A stretch of DNA of 33,555 nt from a virus. The notes below the pieces were generated by a model. It was given only the letters and a program-made list of their open reading frames with translations. It did not search any database and had not been told where the DNA came from. Below are positions 21,384-29,845 of the stretch, in pieces. Made by a program: the position numbers and the translations under genes. Positions within the stretch are counted from its first letter, which is position 1. Each line of letters opens with the position of its first letter. Location of the stretch: positions 1-33,555 of IMG/VR virus record IMGVR_UViG_3300028569_002813. One strand, written 5' to 3'.

Positions 21384-24300
21384 ATGGATTTAAGAGAACA
21401 GGCAGTCATTGAACTGATGCTCGAAACCAAGAAAGCCAATACCGAATTGGCGGGCCTCGAAGCAAATGCCAAAACCCTCAACAGCGAGCTCAAGAAAGTT
21501 GCCAAAACGGTAGGGGAAGGCTCTGACGAATGGAAGGCCGTAAAAGCTCAAGCCGATGAAGCAAGTAAGGCGGTGGTTGCCCATCGCCTCAATGTAGATG
21601 CCTCAAAACTCACCTACGGCCAACTGCAAAACCTTGTCAAGCAGTTAACCAATGATGTGAAAGGCTTAGTGCCGGGAACGGACGCTTTCAATGACGCCGT
21701 CAAACGCCTCAATGCCGCTGAAGACCAACTCAAAAAGGTCAATACGCAGGTGAAAGGCACCAACGAAGCCCTTGCCGAGACCTCTAAGCCCACGCTCTGG
21801 AACAATATCACGGGTGGTATCGGAAAAATGTCCACCCTTTTTCAAGGCTTCATTGGCCTTCAGGTTGTGCAGTTTTTGTGGGATATGGGCAAGGCCATAT
21901 TCGATATTACTGCCAAGTTTGAGAAGTACGAAAAAGTTCTTGAAACTGCGTTAGGTGGCCAAAAAGAAGCGAAAGCCGCAATGGAAGCCATCAAAATAAT
22001 GGCTGCCAATACGGCTTTCAGTGTGGACGAACTCACCGAAGGGTACGTCAAAATGGTCAATCGTGGCCTTCGACCTACGCAAAAAGAAATGGTCTCACTC
22101 TCCGACCTTGCCGCTTCTCAAGGCAAAACGTTTGACCAACTCGTCGAAGCCGTTTTAGACGCCCAAACTGCTGAATTTACACGATTAAAAGAGTTTGGAA
22201 TAAACGCAAAAAAGGAAGGTGATAATATTTCCCTCAGTTTCAAAGGTCAAACCCAAGTTGTTAAAAACAACGAAGAAGCTATTCTTGCCGCCATTGTGGC
22301 CATGGGTGCCATGACAGGCGTAGCAGGTCAGAACGCCAAAATGATGGAAACGTTAGGAGGCAAAACCTCCAATTTGGGCGACAATTTCGACTCTTTGATG
22401 GTAACGCTGGGTACAGGTCTCCGCCCTGTTTTTGTGGCTATTCTCGACCTGCTCAATGCCTCCATTCCGGTACTTCTGTTTGTTGGGCAAACGATTGGTA
22501 CGGTAGTCGTAGCAGCCAAAAGCCTAATCATGGGCATGGTCGATACCGTCAAAAACGGTGGAATGGCAATTGTTTCTCTCGCAGAGGCAGTAACCCAAGT
22601 GTCACAGGGAAACCTTGCAGGAGCAAAACTCTCGCTCGACAATGCCGTTGACTACGGTAACAAAACCCTCACTTCAATGAATTCCAATATTCAGCAGGGA
22701 GTCAAAGAAACCATTGCCATTTGGAAAGACCCAACTGCTGAGATTGAGTCAAAGTTTGCAGCGAAAAGACAAGGTGAAGCCCATTGGAAAACACTAAATG
22801 AAGAACAGAAAAAAGGATTTGATGAGCAAGTTAGAGCTTATAAATCTCAAGGAATAACCTTGACTGACGAACAAAAAAACACCCTTGCAAAACAGATAAA
22901 AGCGCACGAAGATTTTAACATAAATCTTACAGACGACCAAAAGAAATCACTCGAAGAGCGAAAAGCAGCCCAGAAAAAGCACTTGGAGGAAGTTCAGAAA
23001 GCCAACGAAGATGCCGTTGCTCAACTCAAAGACCTTAATCAGGAACTCTACCTTGACCACGTCAAACGTACCAAAGGCGAGTTGGAAGCATCCCGCGAAA
23101 AACTTCGCCTCGCTTACGAAGATGAAGTTGAAGCCGTCAATAAGTCCGTAGCCTCCAAGTCCAAAAAGGACGAATTGATTGCGGCATTGGAGAAAAAATA
23201 CCAAAACGACCTCACCGACCTCACCGAGCAACAATCCAAAACCCGAGCTGAAATCGTTGAACGATGGGTGGAAGATGAGTTTGTGAAGAAAATCAAAAAA
23301 GCCCAGGACTTTGCCAACTCCGAAAAGAAACGCATTGCCGAAAACATTGCCGATGAAAAGGAGCGAACTGAACTCATCCAAAAAGTAGAAAAGTGGCTCG
23401 ACGATGAAGTCAGAGGCATCAAAAAAGAAAAAGCCGATAAAGAAGCCGAACAACGAGCCGATGACCTAAAAAAGGAGCAGGAACTGGCCGATAAAAAGCT
23501 AAACGTTGAAAAGACCCTCAACGAACAGGAGCGTGCGGCCAACAAAGCCCTATTTGATTGGCGTGAATTAACGGCAAAAGGCAATGCCAATAAGTTAGCC
23601 GAAATCAAAAAGGAACAACTTGCTGCCGAGCTAAAGTACCTGCTTGAAAAGCTACGCATTGAGGAAGCCGAGGAACGGGCCAAAGCCGAGCGAGACATTA
23701 CCAATTCTGACCAGCTTGGCACTGCCATCAAAAACATCGAAGACCGTTTCCGAAACGAGCGACTTACCGCCGAAAAGAAAACCGCCGATGAAATAAAGCA
23801 GGTCGAAAAAGAACTCAAAGAAGCCCGAAACGCCCGTTGGAAGGAAGGCTCCGACGGCATCAAAGCCCTGCTTGAAGGCGACCTCAGCGGCTTTGTAGGT
23901 CACATGGGCAACATCGTGAAAGGCGAAAAATCTGCTTGGCAGGAACGCCTCTCCGAAAACATGGAGAAATACGAGGCTGTGGCTCAGTTGGCTCAAGCCG
24001 CCGTGGCCTTCCTCAAAAAACTCTCCGAGGAGCGCCTCAAGCGCGAACTTGCCGACATTGAAAAAGAAAAAACGGCCAAAATCGCCGCTGAAGAGGCCAA
24101 AACCGAAGCCACCATTGACGCCATCGAAGCCCAGCGCGATGCTGAACTCGACCGAGTTGAACAGGAATTGTTGGCCAATCAGTTAGAGAAAAAAGAGTTG
24201 ACAGAACTCAACGATTCGTTTACCAAAGCAAAACAGAAAGTAGAACTTGAGTACCAAGCCAAAATAAAGGAAGCCCGCGACAAAGGCAATAAAGAGGAAG

Positions 24301-25394
24301 TAGCCCGCTTAAAGGCCGAACAAGCTGAAAAAATAGCAACCGTTAAGTCGCAAATTACCCAAGATGCCCTCGGTGCCGAGAAAGCCACCGCCATCGAAAA
24401 ACAACTTACTGCCGACAAAAAGGTCGTAAACGATAAGTACAATGCCTCTATACTTTCTGCTAAAAAGAGTCAGGAAAATAGCATTGACAACATCAATAAA
24501 CAGGCTGCTGAAAAGGAAAAAGCTGCCAAAATGAAAGCCTGGCAGGCACAGCAGAAAGCAGATATCGCATCGGCAATTATAGCCGGTGCCTTAGCTACGA
24601 TTAAGGCCTTGGCCTCCGGTTTCTTTCCTGTCAACTTGGTCTTTGCCGCCGCCACCGCCATAGCCACCGGTATCCAAGTGGCCATGATAAAGCGCCAACC
24701 CGCTCCCACCTTTTCTAGTGGTGGTATGTTGTGGAGAAACGCAGGTGTACTGCGTGGAGCATCGCACCAACAGGGAGGCATTGACATGATTGACAACACC
24801 ACAGGTCAAAAAGTAGCCGAGGTCGAAAACAAAGAAGCCTACATCGTAAGCAGTCCCGTCACCGACTATCACCGCGATACCCTCAATGAAATTATCAATC
24901 AATCATTAACAGGCAGACCCGCACCTTTGCGCCGTCGTGGCAACAAAAAACGGTATGCCATTGGCGGTGCCTTCAAGCCCGAAGGTGAACGCCCCTTTTG
25001 GGAAAAGAACTTCTACCAAGATGGCCGTCCAAGTTATGATGATAACAACGAATTTTCGGCAGGCGATTCGGGCGCCAACTCCTACGGAAGCAGTAGTAGC
25101 AGTAGCGATGGTGGTGATTATTCAGCGGGAAGCAGTGGCGATGGTGGTATCAATGTAGACGAGGCCAAAGCAGCTGGTGAGGCCGCCCGTCAGCAGGGAG
25201 AAAACCAACTCAAACTATTGGAAGAAATTGCCCGCAATACCAAAGAAACCAATGACACCGTTCGCAAATTGGGAGATAAGGTCAACGAAACCACTTCGGC
25301 AGTGCGTGGGGTAGAAGGTGCCGTTCGCGGGCAGGATCAGTCTTGGCGTTTGGATAACATCGTCAATGCAATTTCTAACTTAGGAGGGAAATAG
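21384..25394 (+). CDS. Tape measure protein
   Basis: This 1336-residue protein is the longest gene. The N-terminal about 120 residues are coiled coil. A hydrophobic/amphipathic region follows (about 150-180), and then the tape-measure domain at about 185-350 (EKVLETALGGQKEAKAAMEA; FSVDELTEGYVKMVNRGLRP; VSLSDLAASQGKTFDQLVEA), with a second hydrophobic stretch at about 360-390. Three tandem 22-residue repeats with the phrase LTDEQK lie at about 470-535. Long Lys/Glu coiled coil fills 540-1055, a hydrophobic segment lies near 1060-1100, and the tail is Ser/Gly-rich. Such proteins set tail length and are ejected with the DNA. Length would suggest a long-tailed siphovirus. Large antisense frames opposite it come from its repetitive Lys/Glu codons. 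Confidence 0.92.
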   Translation: MDLREQAVIELMLETKKANTELAGLEANAKTLNSELKKVAKTVGEGSDEWKAVKAQADEASKAVVAHRLNVDASKLTYGQLQNLVKQLTNDVKGLVPGTDAFNDAVKRLNAAEDQLKKVNTQVKGTNEALAETSKPTLWNNITGGIGKMSTLFQGFIGLQVVQFLWDMGKAIFDITAKFEKYEKVLETALGGQKEAKAAMEAIKIMAANTAFSVDELTEGYVKMVNRGLRPTQKEMVSLSDLAASQGKTFDQLVEAVLDAQTAEFTRLKEFGINAKKEGDNISLSFKGQTQVVKNNEEAILAAIVAMGAMTGVAGQNAKMMETLGGKTSNLGDNFDSLMVTLGTGLRPVFVAILDLLNASIPVLLFVGQTIGTVVVAAKSLIMGMVDTVKNGGMAIVSLAEAVTQVSQGNLAGAKLSLDNAVDYGNKTLTSMNSNIQQGVKETIAIWKDPTAEIESKFAAKRQGEAHWKTLNEEQKKGFDEQVRAYKSQGITLTDEQKNTLAKQIKAHEDFNINLTDDQKKSLEERKAAQKKHLEEVQKANEDAVAQLKDLNQELYLDHVKRTKGELEASREKLRLAYEDEVEAVNKSVASKSKKDELIAALEKKYQNDLTDLTEQQSKTRAEIVERWVEDEFVKKIKKAQDFANSEKKRIAENIADEKERTELIQKVEKWLDDEVRGIKKEKADKEAEQRADDLKKEQELADKKLNVEKTLNEQERAANKALFDWRELTAKGNANKLAEIKKEQLAAELKYLLEKLRIEEAEERAKAERDITNSDQLGTAIKNIEDRFRNERLTAEKKTADEIKQVEKELKEARNARWKEGSDGIKALLEGDLSGFVGHMGNIVKGEKSAWQERLSENMEKYEAVAQLAQAAVAFLKKLSEERLKRELADIEKEKTAKIAAEEAKTEATIDAIEAQRDAELDRVEQELLANQLEKKELTELNDSFTKAKQKVELEYQAKIKEARDKGNKEEVARLKAEQAEKIATVKSQITQDALGAEKATAIEKQLTADKKVVNDKYNASILSAKKSQENSIDNINKQAAEKEKAAKMKAWQAQQKADIASAIIAGALATIKALASGFFPVNLVFAAATAIATGIQVAMIKRQPAPTFSSGGMLWRNAGVLRGASHQQGGIDMIDNTTGQKVAEVENKEAYIVSSPVTDYHRDTLNEIINQSLTGRPAPLRRRGNKKRYAIGGAFKPEGERPFWEKNFYQDGRPSYDDNNEFSAGDSGANSYGSSSSSSDGGDYSAGSSGDGGINVDEAKAAGEAARQQGENQLKLLEEIARNTKETNDTVRKLGDKVNETTSAVRGVEGAVRGQDQSWRLDNIVNAISNLGGK

Positions 25395-25430
25395 TTAACT
25401 TTCGGTTATACAAAAACGACCGCATCGGCT

Positions 25431-25898
25431 ATGAATCGTAAAATAGAGGTAAAAGTTCCAGTTCCGCGTTATGTGAAGAAGTTTTTGGAACGTACGTATC
25501 GTTATGAGAAAGGCGCTATTTACGTTCGCCGCGACGAAACCCTCGGTATCCTGATTGAGTCGCTTTTGGAGAAAAACTTCACCTCCCATCCACCCAAAGA
25601 AGCTGAGGGGTGTTGCGTAGTTATCAAGATTTACCAGGACGCGAAACTGTTGCACGTGCCCGAGCACCGGCTCCATTACCTGACCAAGATTCTGACCGAT
25701 GAGTTTGAAGAAGCCCTCAAATATTACAGCCAATGCGGGTATTCTATATCCCGCGCCTATGAGCCGCATATTAAACGGTTTCTCGAAATGTACGATATCG
25801 ATGACGATGACTTGAGTGTCAATACCGCCGCCCGAAAACTCCGCACGGCGGAAGAGAAAATAGAGCTCAAACAAAAAAAATTTTGCGACGTTATGTGA
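25431..25898 (+). CDS. Small protein encoded next to a direct-repeat array
   Basis: A 155-residue protein, not assigned to a family. The first half is basic (VPVPRYVKKFLERTYRYEKG) followed by LGILIESLLEKNF. The middle is alpha/beta (CCVVIKIYQDAKLLHVPEHR), and the C-terminus is acidic then Lys-rich (FLEMYDIDDDD; TAEEKIELKQKKFCDVM). A basic N-terminal segment plus helices would fit DNA binding. Its stop codon lies within the first of four 20-bp direct repeats (25885-25964), the arrangement of a gene and its own binding sites. It may be an initiator, partition or regulatory protein; this is inference. Its insertion among tail and head genes is unusual. Confidence 0.6.
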   Translation: MNRKIEVKVPVPRYVKKFLERTYRYEKGAIYVRRDETLGILIESLLEKNFTSHPPKEAEGCCVVIKIYQDAKLLHVPEHRLHYLTKILTDEFEEALKYYSQCGYSISRAYEPHIKRFLEMYDIDDDDLSVNTAARKLRTAEEKIELKQKKFCDVM

Positions 25899-25964
25899 CC
25901 GATTGCGACGTTATGTAACCGATTGCGACGATACGTAACCGATTGCGACGTTATGTAATAATTT
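25885..25964 (+). repeat. Four 20-bp direct repeats (iteron-like)
   Basis: Four contiguous units beginning GCGACG at 25885, 25905, 25925 and 25945. Consensus GCGACGTTATGTAACCGATT; the second copy matches it exactly, the first differs at one position, and the third and fourth are more divergent. Each contains the dyad GTTA-TG-TAAC or a variant. The exact 20-bp period puts every site on nearly the same DNA face. A partial inverted match lies near 25993. Confidence 0.92.
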
Positions 25965-26070
25965 CCCGATAAATCAAAAACCCGTAACCGTCTTACATAC
26001 AAGGTGCAACGATGTAGTCAAAAATACTTTTTTAATCCACACCCCCTCAAAAACCCGTCCCTTCAAAATT

Positions 26071-26616
26071 ATGGAAAACCTCAAAATAGGCGATTGGAAA
26101 GGTAGCAATAACGCAGGTTACGTCCGTCGTTTGGTGCTCGTTCCTGACACTGATATCGAATACCTGCCTGATCCTTCCTTACTGTTAGGCTACACCGACA
26201 CCCAACTCATCAATATGGCAGATGTACCCATCAATGCCGATGCTCAGACCATCACCTTCGATTTTCCTGCCAAGACCTGTCAATACAACCTTTCGCAAAA
26301 TCAGTCGAATGATGGCCCATTGTACCTAATAAGTATTCAAGGTCTGCTTCCAAAGTTATTGGCTGCTATTGCACGAAATTTGGGAAAAGGTCGTAATCTC
26401 CGATGGATTGCTTTTTTTCAAGACCACAACAGCAACTTCTACATTGCAGGTACTCCAGACTATCCACTTACGCTTACCTACTCGCAATCCATCAACGACC
26501 AAAACAATACCGCCATATTTGTGGCAGGTCGTACCCCCAACGCTCCGCTCAATACTACAGCCCTCCCCATTCTAACCCGAACATTCAGCACCGGCTTCAG
26601 TCGTGCTTTTGCGTAA
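26071..26616 (+). CDS. Tail-tube-like protein, paralogue 1
   Basis: This 181-residue protein has the alternating-strand pattern of tail-tube proteins. It begins YVRRLVLVPDTDIEYLPDP, then has ITFDFPAKTCQYNLSQNQ and a helix (LLPKLLAAIARNLGKGRN). A RWIAFFQDHNSNFYIAGTP hairpin and a final strand region (TAIFVAGRTPNAPLN) follow. The same order is seen in the C-terminal 184 residues of the gene at 29043-29825, so the two look like divergent paralogues. It might form a tube or tail-tip ring. CCGTCC (26055) is present just upstream but too near the ATG to act as the promoter type seen elsewhere. Confidence 0.55.
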   Translation: MENLKIGDWKGSNNAGYVRRLVLVPDTDIEYLPDPSLLLGYTDTQLINMADVPINADAQTITFDFPAKTCQYNLSQNQSNDGPLYLISIQGLLPKLLAAIARNLGKGRNLRWIAFFQDHNSNFYIAGTPDYPLTLTYSQSINDQNNTAIFVAGRTPNAPLNTTALPILTRTFSTGFSRAFA

Positions 26617-26630
26617 GTTTATAGGTAAAT

Positions 26631-26662
26631 AGAAAGGATGGTCTTAAAATACCGTCCTTTCT
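26631..26662 (+). terminator. Hairpin terminator between tail and head genes
   Basis: A 12-bp stem (AGAAAGGATGGT at 26631-26642, ACCGTCCTTTCT at 26651-26662, one G-T pair) with loop CTTAAAAT. The arms are A-rich then T-rich, as in bidirectional terminators. It contains CCGTCCTTTC by virtue of its arm, so it should not be counted as a clean promoter copy. Confidence 0.65.
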
Positions 26663-26705
26663 ACTGCCAACCATACCTCCGAAACTTGCACCTTCAACCA
26701 ATCTC

Positions 26706-27476
26706 ATGATGGTGCAAGTTATTCCCTCCGGTCTATACGCAATCAAAGACGAAACGCATATTAGTGTTGCGCAGGCCTCTGCATTTCCAATTCTCTCCCG
26801 TGAGGATATGCAGCGCCTCAATAATTTTAGAAGCTCGGAGAATCCTTCCATTTTCGAATTTTCAATTGATGGGTTCATATCTCCATCCTCTATCAACTAC
26901 TACACAAGGATTCTGGAAATTGCCAATCGCGCCAGCGATATCAAAGGCGTATTGCTCGAAATCAAAACGGCGGGGGGAATGGTCGACCAATTGGTAGCCT
27001 TTGCTGATTTTCTGTACAAGTACCCCAAGCCCATCGTTACCCACACTTCTTATTGCTGCTCTGCGGGCTGTTGGATAGCTTCCCAAACCAACGAGATCAT
27101 TGCCGAGCCTCAAAGCTCCACCGAAATCGGCAGTATCGGAATCATCTACGTTCACTACGACCAATCCGCCATGTACGAAAAGCAGGGTATCAAAGTGATA
27201 GTGTTCCGCAGTGAAGGTTCTACCCGCAAAGGAGTTCCCAACTCATACGAACCGCTCGACCCTGAATCAGCCGCCCGCTTCCAAGCCCGGGTCAATGCCG
27301 CCAACGTAGAGTTTAAATCCTACGTTCGCCGTGGCCGTGGAATGCGCCTCAAGTCCGACGCTGTTTGGACCGGCGATACTTTCGATGCCGATGCTTCTGT
27401 TGCCGTTGGCCTTGCCGACCGCAAAGGCACCTATGCCCAAGCCCTTCAACGCGTCATTCAACTTTCCGACAAATAA
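26706..27476 (+). CDS. S49-family (SppA/ClpP-like) head maturation protease
   Basis: A 256-residue protein with the S49 peptidase layout: a substrate-strand region (GVLLEIKTAGGMVDQLV, about 81-97), the Ser motif SYCCSAGCWIASQTNEIIAE (Ser119), the QSSTEIGSIGIIYVH loop (136-150), and a downstream Lys (K175 in STRKGVPNS) suited to a Ser/Lys dyad. It probably trims scaffold and capsid proteins in the prohead. It is followed 7 bp later by the scaffold and then the major capsid protein, which is the usual order. It is preceded by a hairpin terminator. Confidence 0.88.
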   Translation: MMVQVIPSGLYAIKDETHISVAQASAFPILSREDMQRLNNFRSSENPSIFEFSIDGFISPSSINYYTRILEIANRASDIKGVLLEIKTAGGMVDQLVAFADFLYKYPKPIVTHTSYCCSAGCWIASQTNEIIAEPQSSTEIGSIGIIYVHYDQSAMYEKQGIKVIVFRSEGSTRKGVPNSYEPLDPESAARFQARVNAANVEFKSYVRRGRGMRLKSDAVWTGDTFDADASVAVGLADRKGTYAQALQRVIQLSDK

Positions 27477-27482
27477 TCCACA

Positions 27483-27908
27483 ATGAACAAACCCGAATCT
27501 TCCGTTTTAGCCCGAATCCTTGCGTCTGCCTATACTTTCGTAGCTGGCAACGCAACCCAAGAAGTCCTCAATGCTGCCGAAGCCGAAGCTACCCAGGTAC
27601 AGGCCAATATTGATGGCTTGACAGGACAAATCACCGCACTTACTGCCGAGCGTGATGGTTTCCAGACGCAGGTCACCGCATTGTCAGGCCAAGTCGCCGC
27701 TATATCTGCCGAGCGCGATACTCTTTCTGCCGAAGCAGAGCAACTCCGTCAGTGGAAAGAAAACCATGCCAAAACCACGCAGGCTGTAGTTCCGGGTCAG
27801 GATCAAAACCTAACCGGTGACGATGTCATTTCAAAATTCCCCGAAGGAAGCCTGATGCGCACCGCACTGGAGGCAATTGTTGCCAAGCCAACTGCCCCTA
27901 AAAAGTAA
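27483..27908 (+). CDS. Capsid scaffold protein
   Basis: A 141-residue protein. Residues about 28-95 form a long coiled coil of Ala/Gln/Thr/Glu heptads (LTGQITALTAERDGFQTQVT; AAISAERDTLSAEAEQLRQW), with a C-terminal segment (GDDVISKFPEGSLMRTALEA) and a Lys/Pro end. It starts 7 bp after the protease gene and lies before the capsid gene, which is the typical place of a scaffold that is digested by the protease. A hairpin at 27911-27934 separates it from the capsid gene. Confidence 0.8.
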   Translation: MNKPESSVLARILASAYTFVAGNATQEVLNAAEAEATQVQANIDGLTGQITALTAERDGFQTQVTALSGQVAAISAERDTLSAEAEQLRQWKENHAKTTQAVVPGQDQNLTGDDVISKFPEGSLMRTALEAIVAKPTAPKK

Positions 27909-27910
27909 CA

Positions 27911-27934
27911 CTGAGGGACACGAATGTCCCTCAG
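27911..27934 (+). promoter_or_regulatory. Perfect hairpin between scaffold and capsid genes
   Basis: A 10-bp perfect stem (CTGAGGGACA and complement) with loop CGAA. No T run follows, so it is more likely a partial terminator or RNA processing/stability element than a full stop. Such a site could set the ratio of scaffold to capsid messages. Confidence 0.6.
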
Positions 27935-27972
27935 TCATTTATCGAACCAACTTTTAATTTTTTAAAATACCC

Positions 27973-28932
27973 ATGCCACAATCACTTGACTTAACTGCGA
28001 TTCCCGCCGATTTGCAGCGTTATGTCGAAGCCAATCCCGAGATTATCACTGACCTCGTGCAGGATGGCTTCCAGCAAATCAATAACGACTTCGATGTTCG
28101 CTACGCTGACGACGAAGAAGTTATCACCAACATGCACGTGATGGACATCCTGCGTGTTGCTTCCGATGATTTCACTCCCTTAAAGGCTGCTGAGTTTGGC
28201 TATCGGAAGTGGAAAATGCAGGAAGTTGATGCGGATATGTTTATCCCACGTTCACAGCTTACCAGTTTGGCAAAATCATGGCTCCGTGATGCCAAACGTG
28301 TCGGAAGTGTTCAGGAAACATTGGACAATCCGTTCGAAGCATTCTTTCTGCGCGAAATCATCCAAGGACAAGGCTTATTCATGCGTGAAAACTCCGCATG
28401 GAAAGGTGACCAGGATACTGCACAAACAGGATCACTGTACGCTTTGGACGGCTTGCTTTACAAAATGATTGCCGGGGTTGCCGATGGCAGTATCCCTGCC
28501 GCAAACACGCTTACGATCACCACTTTTGCCGATGATGCTGCAGTCTATGACCACATTCAGGCATTGTGTGATAAGTACGCTGACGTACTGCCTCGCCTTG
28601 CCGAAAGCCGTGGTGAGATTCGCCTTTCGCGAAAAATGAAAATGCGTTACGACAAAGGCCGTCGTGCAAAATTCCCCAACACCGTTGGTCCGCAGGATGT
28701 CGCCTTGTCACCGGATGATTACGAAAACTTGGTGTTTACCGTTGACGTAGGTCTTTTCGGAAAAGACACCGTGATTATCACGCCTCCCAAGAACCTGTTC
28801 TTCGGTACCGATGGCAGTCAAAACCGCCTCACTATCATTCAGGACGTGAAAGGCTGGAAAGTCAACCTGTTCTTCAGAGCCGCGTTTGACTTTGCCTACG
28901 GTAAGTTCATCGTCCGCAACAACAAAGTATAA
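27973..28932 (+). CDS. Major capsid protein
   Basis: A 319-residue protein with HK97-type order. The helical N-terminal arm (LTAIPADLQRYVEANPEI) leads to a long E-loop region (residues about 60-110, with MFIPRSQLTSLAKSWLR) and the P-domain helix (DHIQALCDKYADVLPRLAES). A C-terminal A-domain follows with strands (NRLTIIQDVKGWKVNLFFRA, then FDFAYGKFIVRNN). Position right after protease and scaffold, and size, support the call. There is no long N-terminal delta domain, which agrees with a separate scaffold gene. Confidence 0.85.
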   Translation: MPQSLDLTAIPADLQRYVEANPEIITDLVQDGFQQINNDFDVRYADDEEVITNMHVMDILRVASDDFTPLKAAEFGYRKWKMQEVDADMFIPRSQLTSLAKSWLRDAKRVGSVQETLDNPFEAFFLREIIQGQGLFMRENSAWKGDQDTAQTGSLYALDGLLYKMIAGVADGSIPAANTLTITTFADDAAVYDHIQALCDKYADVLPRLAESRGEIRLSRKMKMRYDKGRRAKFPNTVGPQDVALSPDDYENLVFTVDVGLFGKDTVIITPPKNLFFGTDGSQNRLTIIQDVKGWKVNLFFRAAFDFAYGKFIVRNNKV

Positions 28933-28941
28933 CGCCCAAAT

Positions 28942-28968
28942 GGGGGTTTGTCGATAATGACAGCCCCC
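28942..28968 (+). promoter_or_regulatory. Hairpin after the capsid gene
   Basis: GGGGG (28942-28946) with CCCCC (28964-28968) and an inner TGTC/GACA stem with loop GATAAT. No T run follows, so it may protect the 3' end of capsid mRNA or lower read-through. Confidence 0.5.
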
Positions 28969-29000
28969 ACTTCCTTTACTGATAGACTCCCTAAAAGCCA

Positions 29001-29015
29001 CCGCTTCGGCGGACC
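29001..29015 (-). repeat. REP-like palindrome
   Basis: CCGCTTCGGCGGACC, identical to the copy at 1463-1477. Intergenic, between the capsid gene and the next start. Confidence 0.65.
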
Positions 29016-29042
29016 CAAACACACAAAATTTCCACAAAAGCA

Positions 29043-29825
29043 ATGAAAAATTTCCTTAAAATCTTAGCCTTTACCCTGCTTTTTATAGGGTTTACGAGCC
29101 CAAATGAAGCCCAAATTTTGCCTTTTTTTTACAATCCTGCCATCGAATGCACACAGGAAAGTGCAAAAGTCTGTATTGTAAGTCAAGTAGTTGAAGCAAG
29201 CCGGACAGTTGCCGAATTCGTACAATACCACAACCCATTTTCTGAACATAAAAATGATGCTGCACCTGTTATGGGGTTAGTTGCGTTGGTAGGTATTCGA
29301 CGAAAATCAGGCCCAAAACCGGGTGGCAACAAACGACTGTATCTGTGTCCTATTGATCAGCTCCAAGATGTAGAATTTCCTACGTATGCTGACGCCGTTG
29401 CGGGTGAAATTATCACACCTATTCCCCTTATCTTAACTCCTACGCCTCAGAAATTTACCGAGATTCAAGCAGCTTACGACACAACAAAATGGGGTTTTTC
29501 CTCGAAAGGAAAGTCTGGGAACCAATCCTTCGAACAAAACGTCAGTTTTGACATTTACGGGATTGACAAAGACTCTATTTCGTTAGTAGCCAAGTTGCTT
29601 AATAGACCCTGCGTCATCATCGCTCGTGGCAATAACAACACCAATTACTTCGTCGGCTCAATCGACACCCCACTCGAATTTGAGATTCAATCCGATTCAG
29701 GAGCAAAAGGGTCAGATCCTCAGAAAATCACTTTTGCTGCCAAAAATGACGGTCTAATGTTTCCTGTCATTCCGCTTGGCACAGCTGCTACCTTCGCAGT
29801 TGAGCCGTTGCCTGCCCTTGCATAA
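29043..29825 (+). CDS. Tail-tube-like protein, paralogue 2, with odd N-terminal extension
   Basis: The open frame is 260 residues. Residues 77-260, from ATG 29271 (MGLVALVGIRRKSG), resemble the tube-like protein at 26071: KRLYLCPIDQLQDV, then SFEQNVSFDIYG, LVAKLLNRPCVIIA, TNYFVGSIDTPLEFEI and KITFAAKNDGLMF. This could be the major tube protein. Residues 1-76 instead form a Sec-type signal peptide (FLKILAFTLLFIGFTSPNEA) plus a short exported-looking segment, which makes no sense on a tube protein. The true start may be 29271, leaving a 338-bp region with a hairpin and a REP unit upstream. A gene fusion or deletion remnant is the alternative. Confidence 0.6.
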   Translation: MKNFLKILAFTLLFIGFTSPNEAQILPFFYNPAIECTQESAKVCIVSQVVEASRTVAEFVQYHNPFSEHKNDAAPVMGLVALVGIRRKSGPKPGGNKRLYLCPIDQLQDVEFPTYADAVAGEIITPIPLILTPTPQKFTEIQAAYDTTKWGFSSKGKSGNQSFEQNVSFDIYGIDKDSISLVAKLLNRPCVIIARGNNNTNYFVGSIDTPLEFEIQSDSGAKGSDPQKITFAAKNDGLMFPVIPLGTAATFAVEPLPALA

Positions 29826-29845
29826 CCTGCCTTAACTCCTTTGAA

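Noticed and set aside
23114-23863. Minus-strand open frame of 249 codons opposite the tape measure
   Set aside because: Its Ser/Phe-rich composition is what Lys/Glu coiled-coil codons give on the other strand; no start signal or family resemblance.
25885-25964. Short CRISPR array
   Set aside because: The 20-bp units are contiguous with no spacers and no cas genes are near.
26055-26061. CCGTCC as another copy of the phage promoter motif
   Set aside because: The motif lacks the full CTTTC end, and a -7 box at the usual distance would fall inside the coding sequence.
26652-26688. CCGTCCTTTC ahead of the protease gene as a promoter
   Set aside because: It is one arm of a 12-bp terminator hairpin and the box downstream (GAAACTTG) fits poorly; left as uncertain and not annotated.
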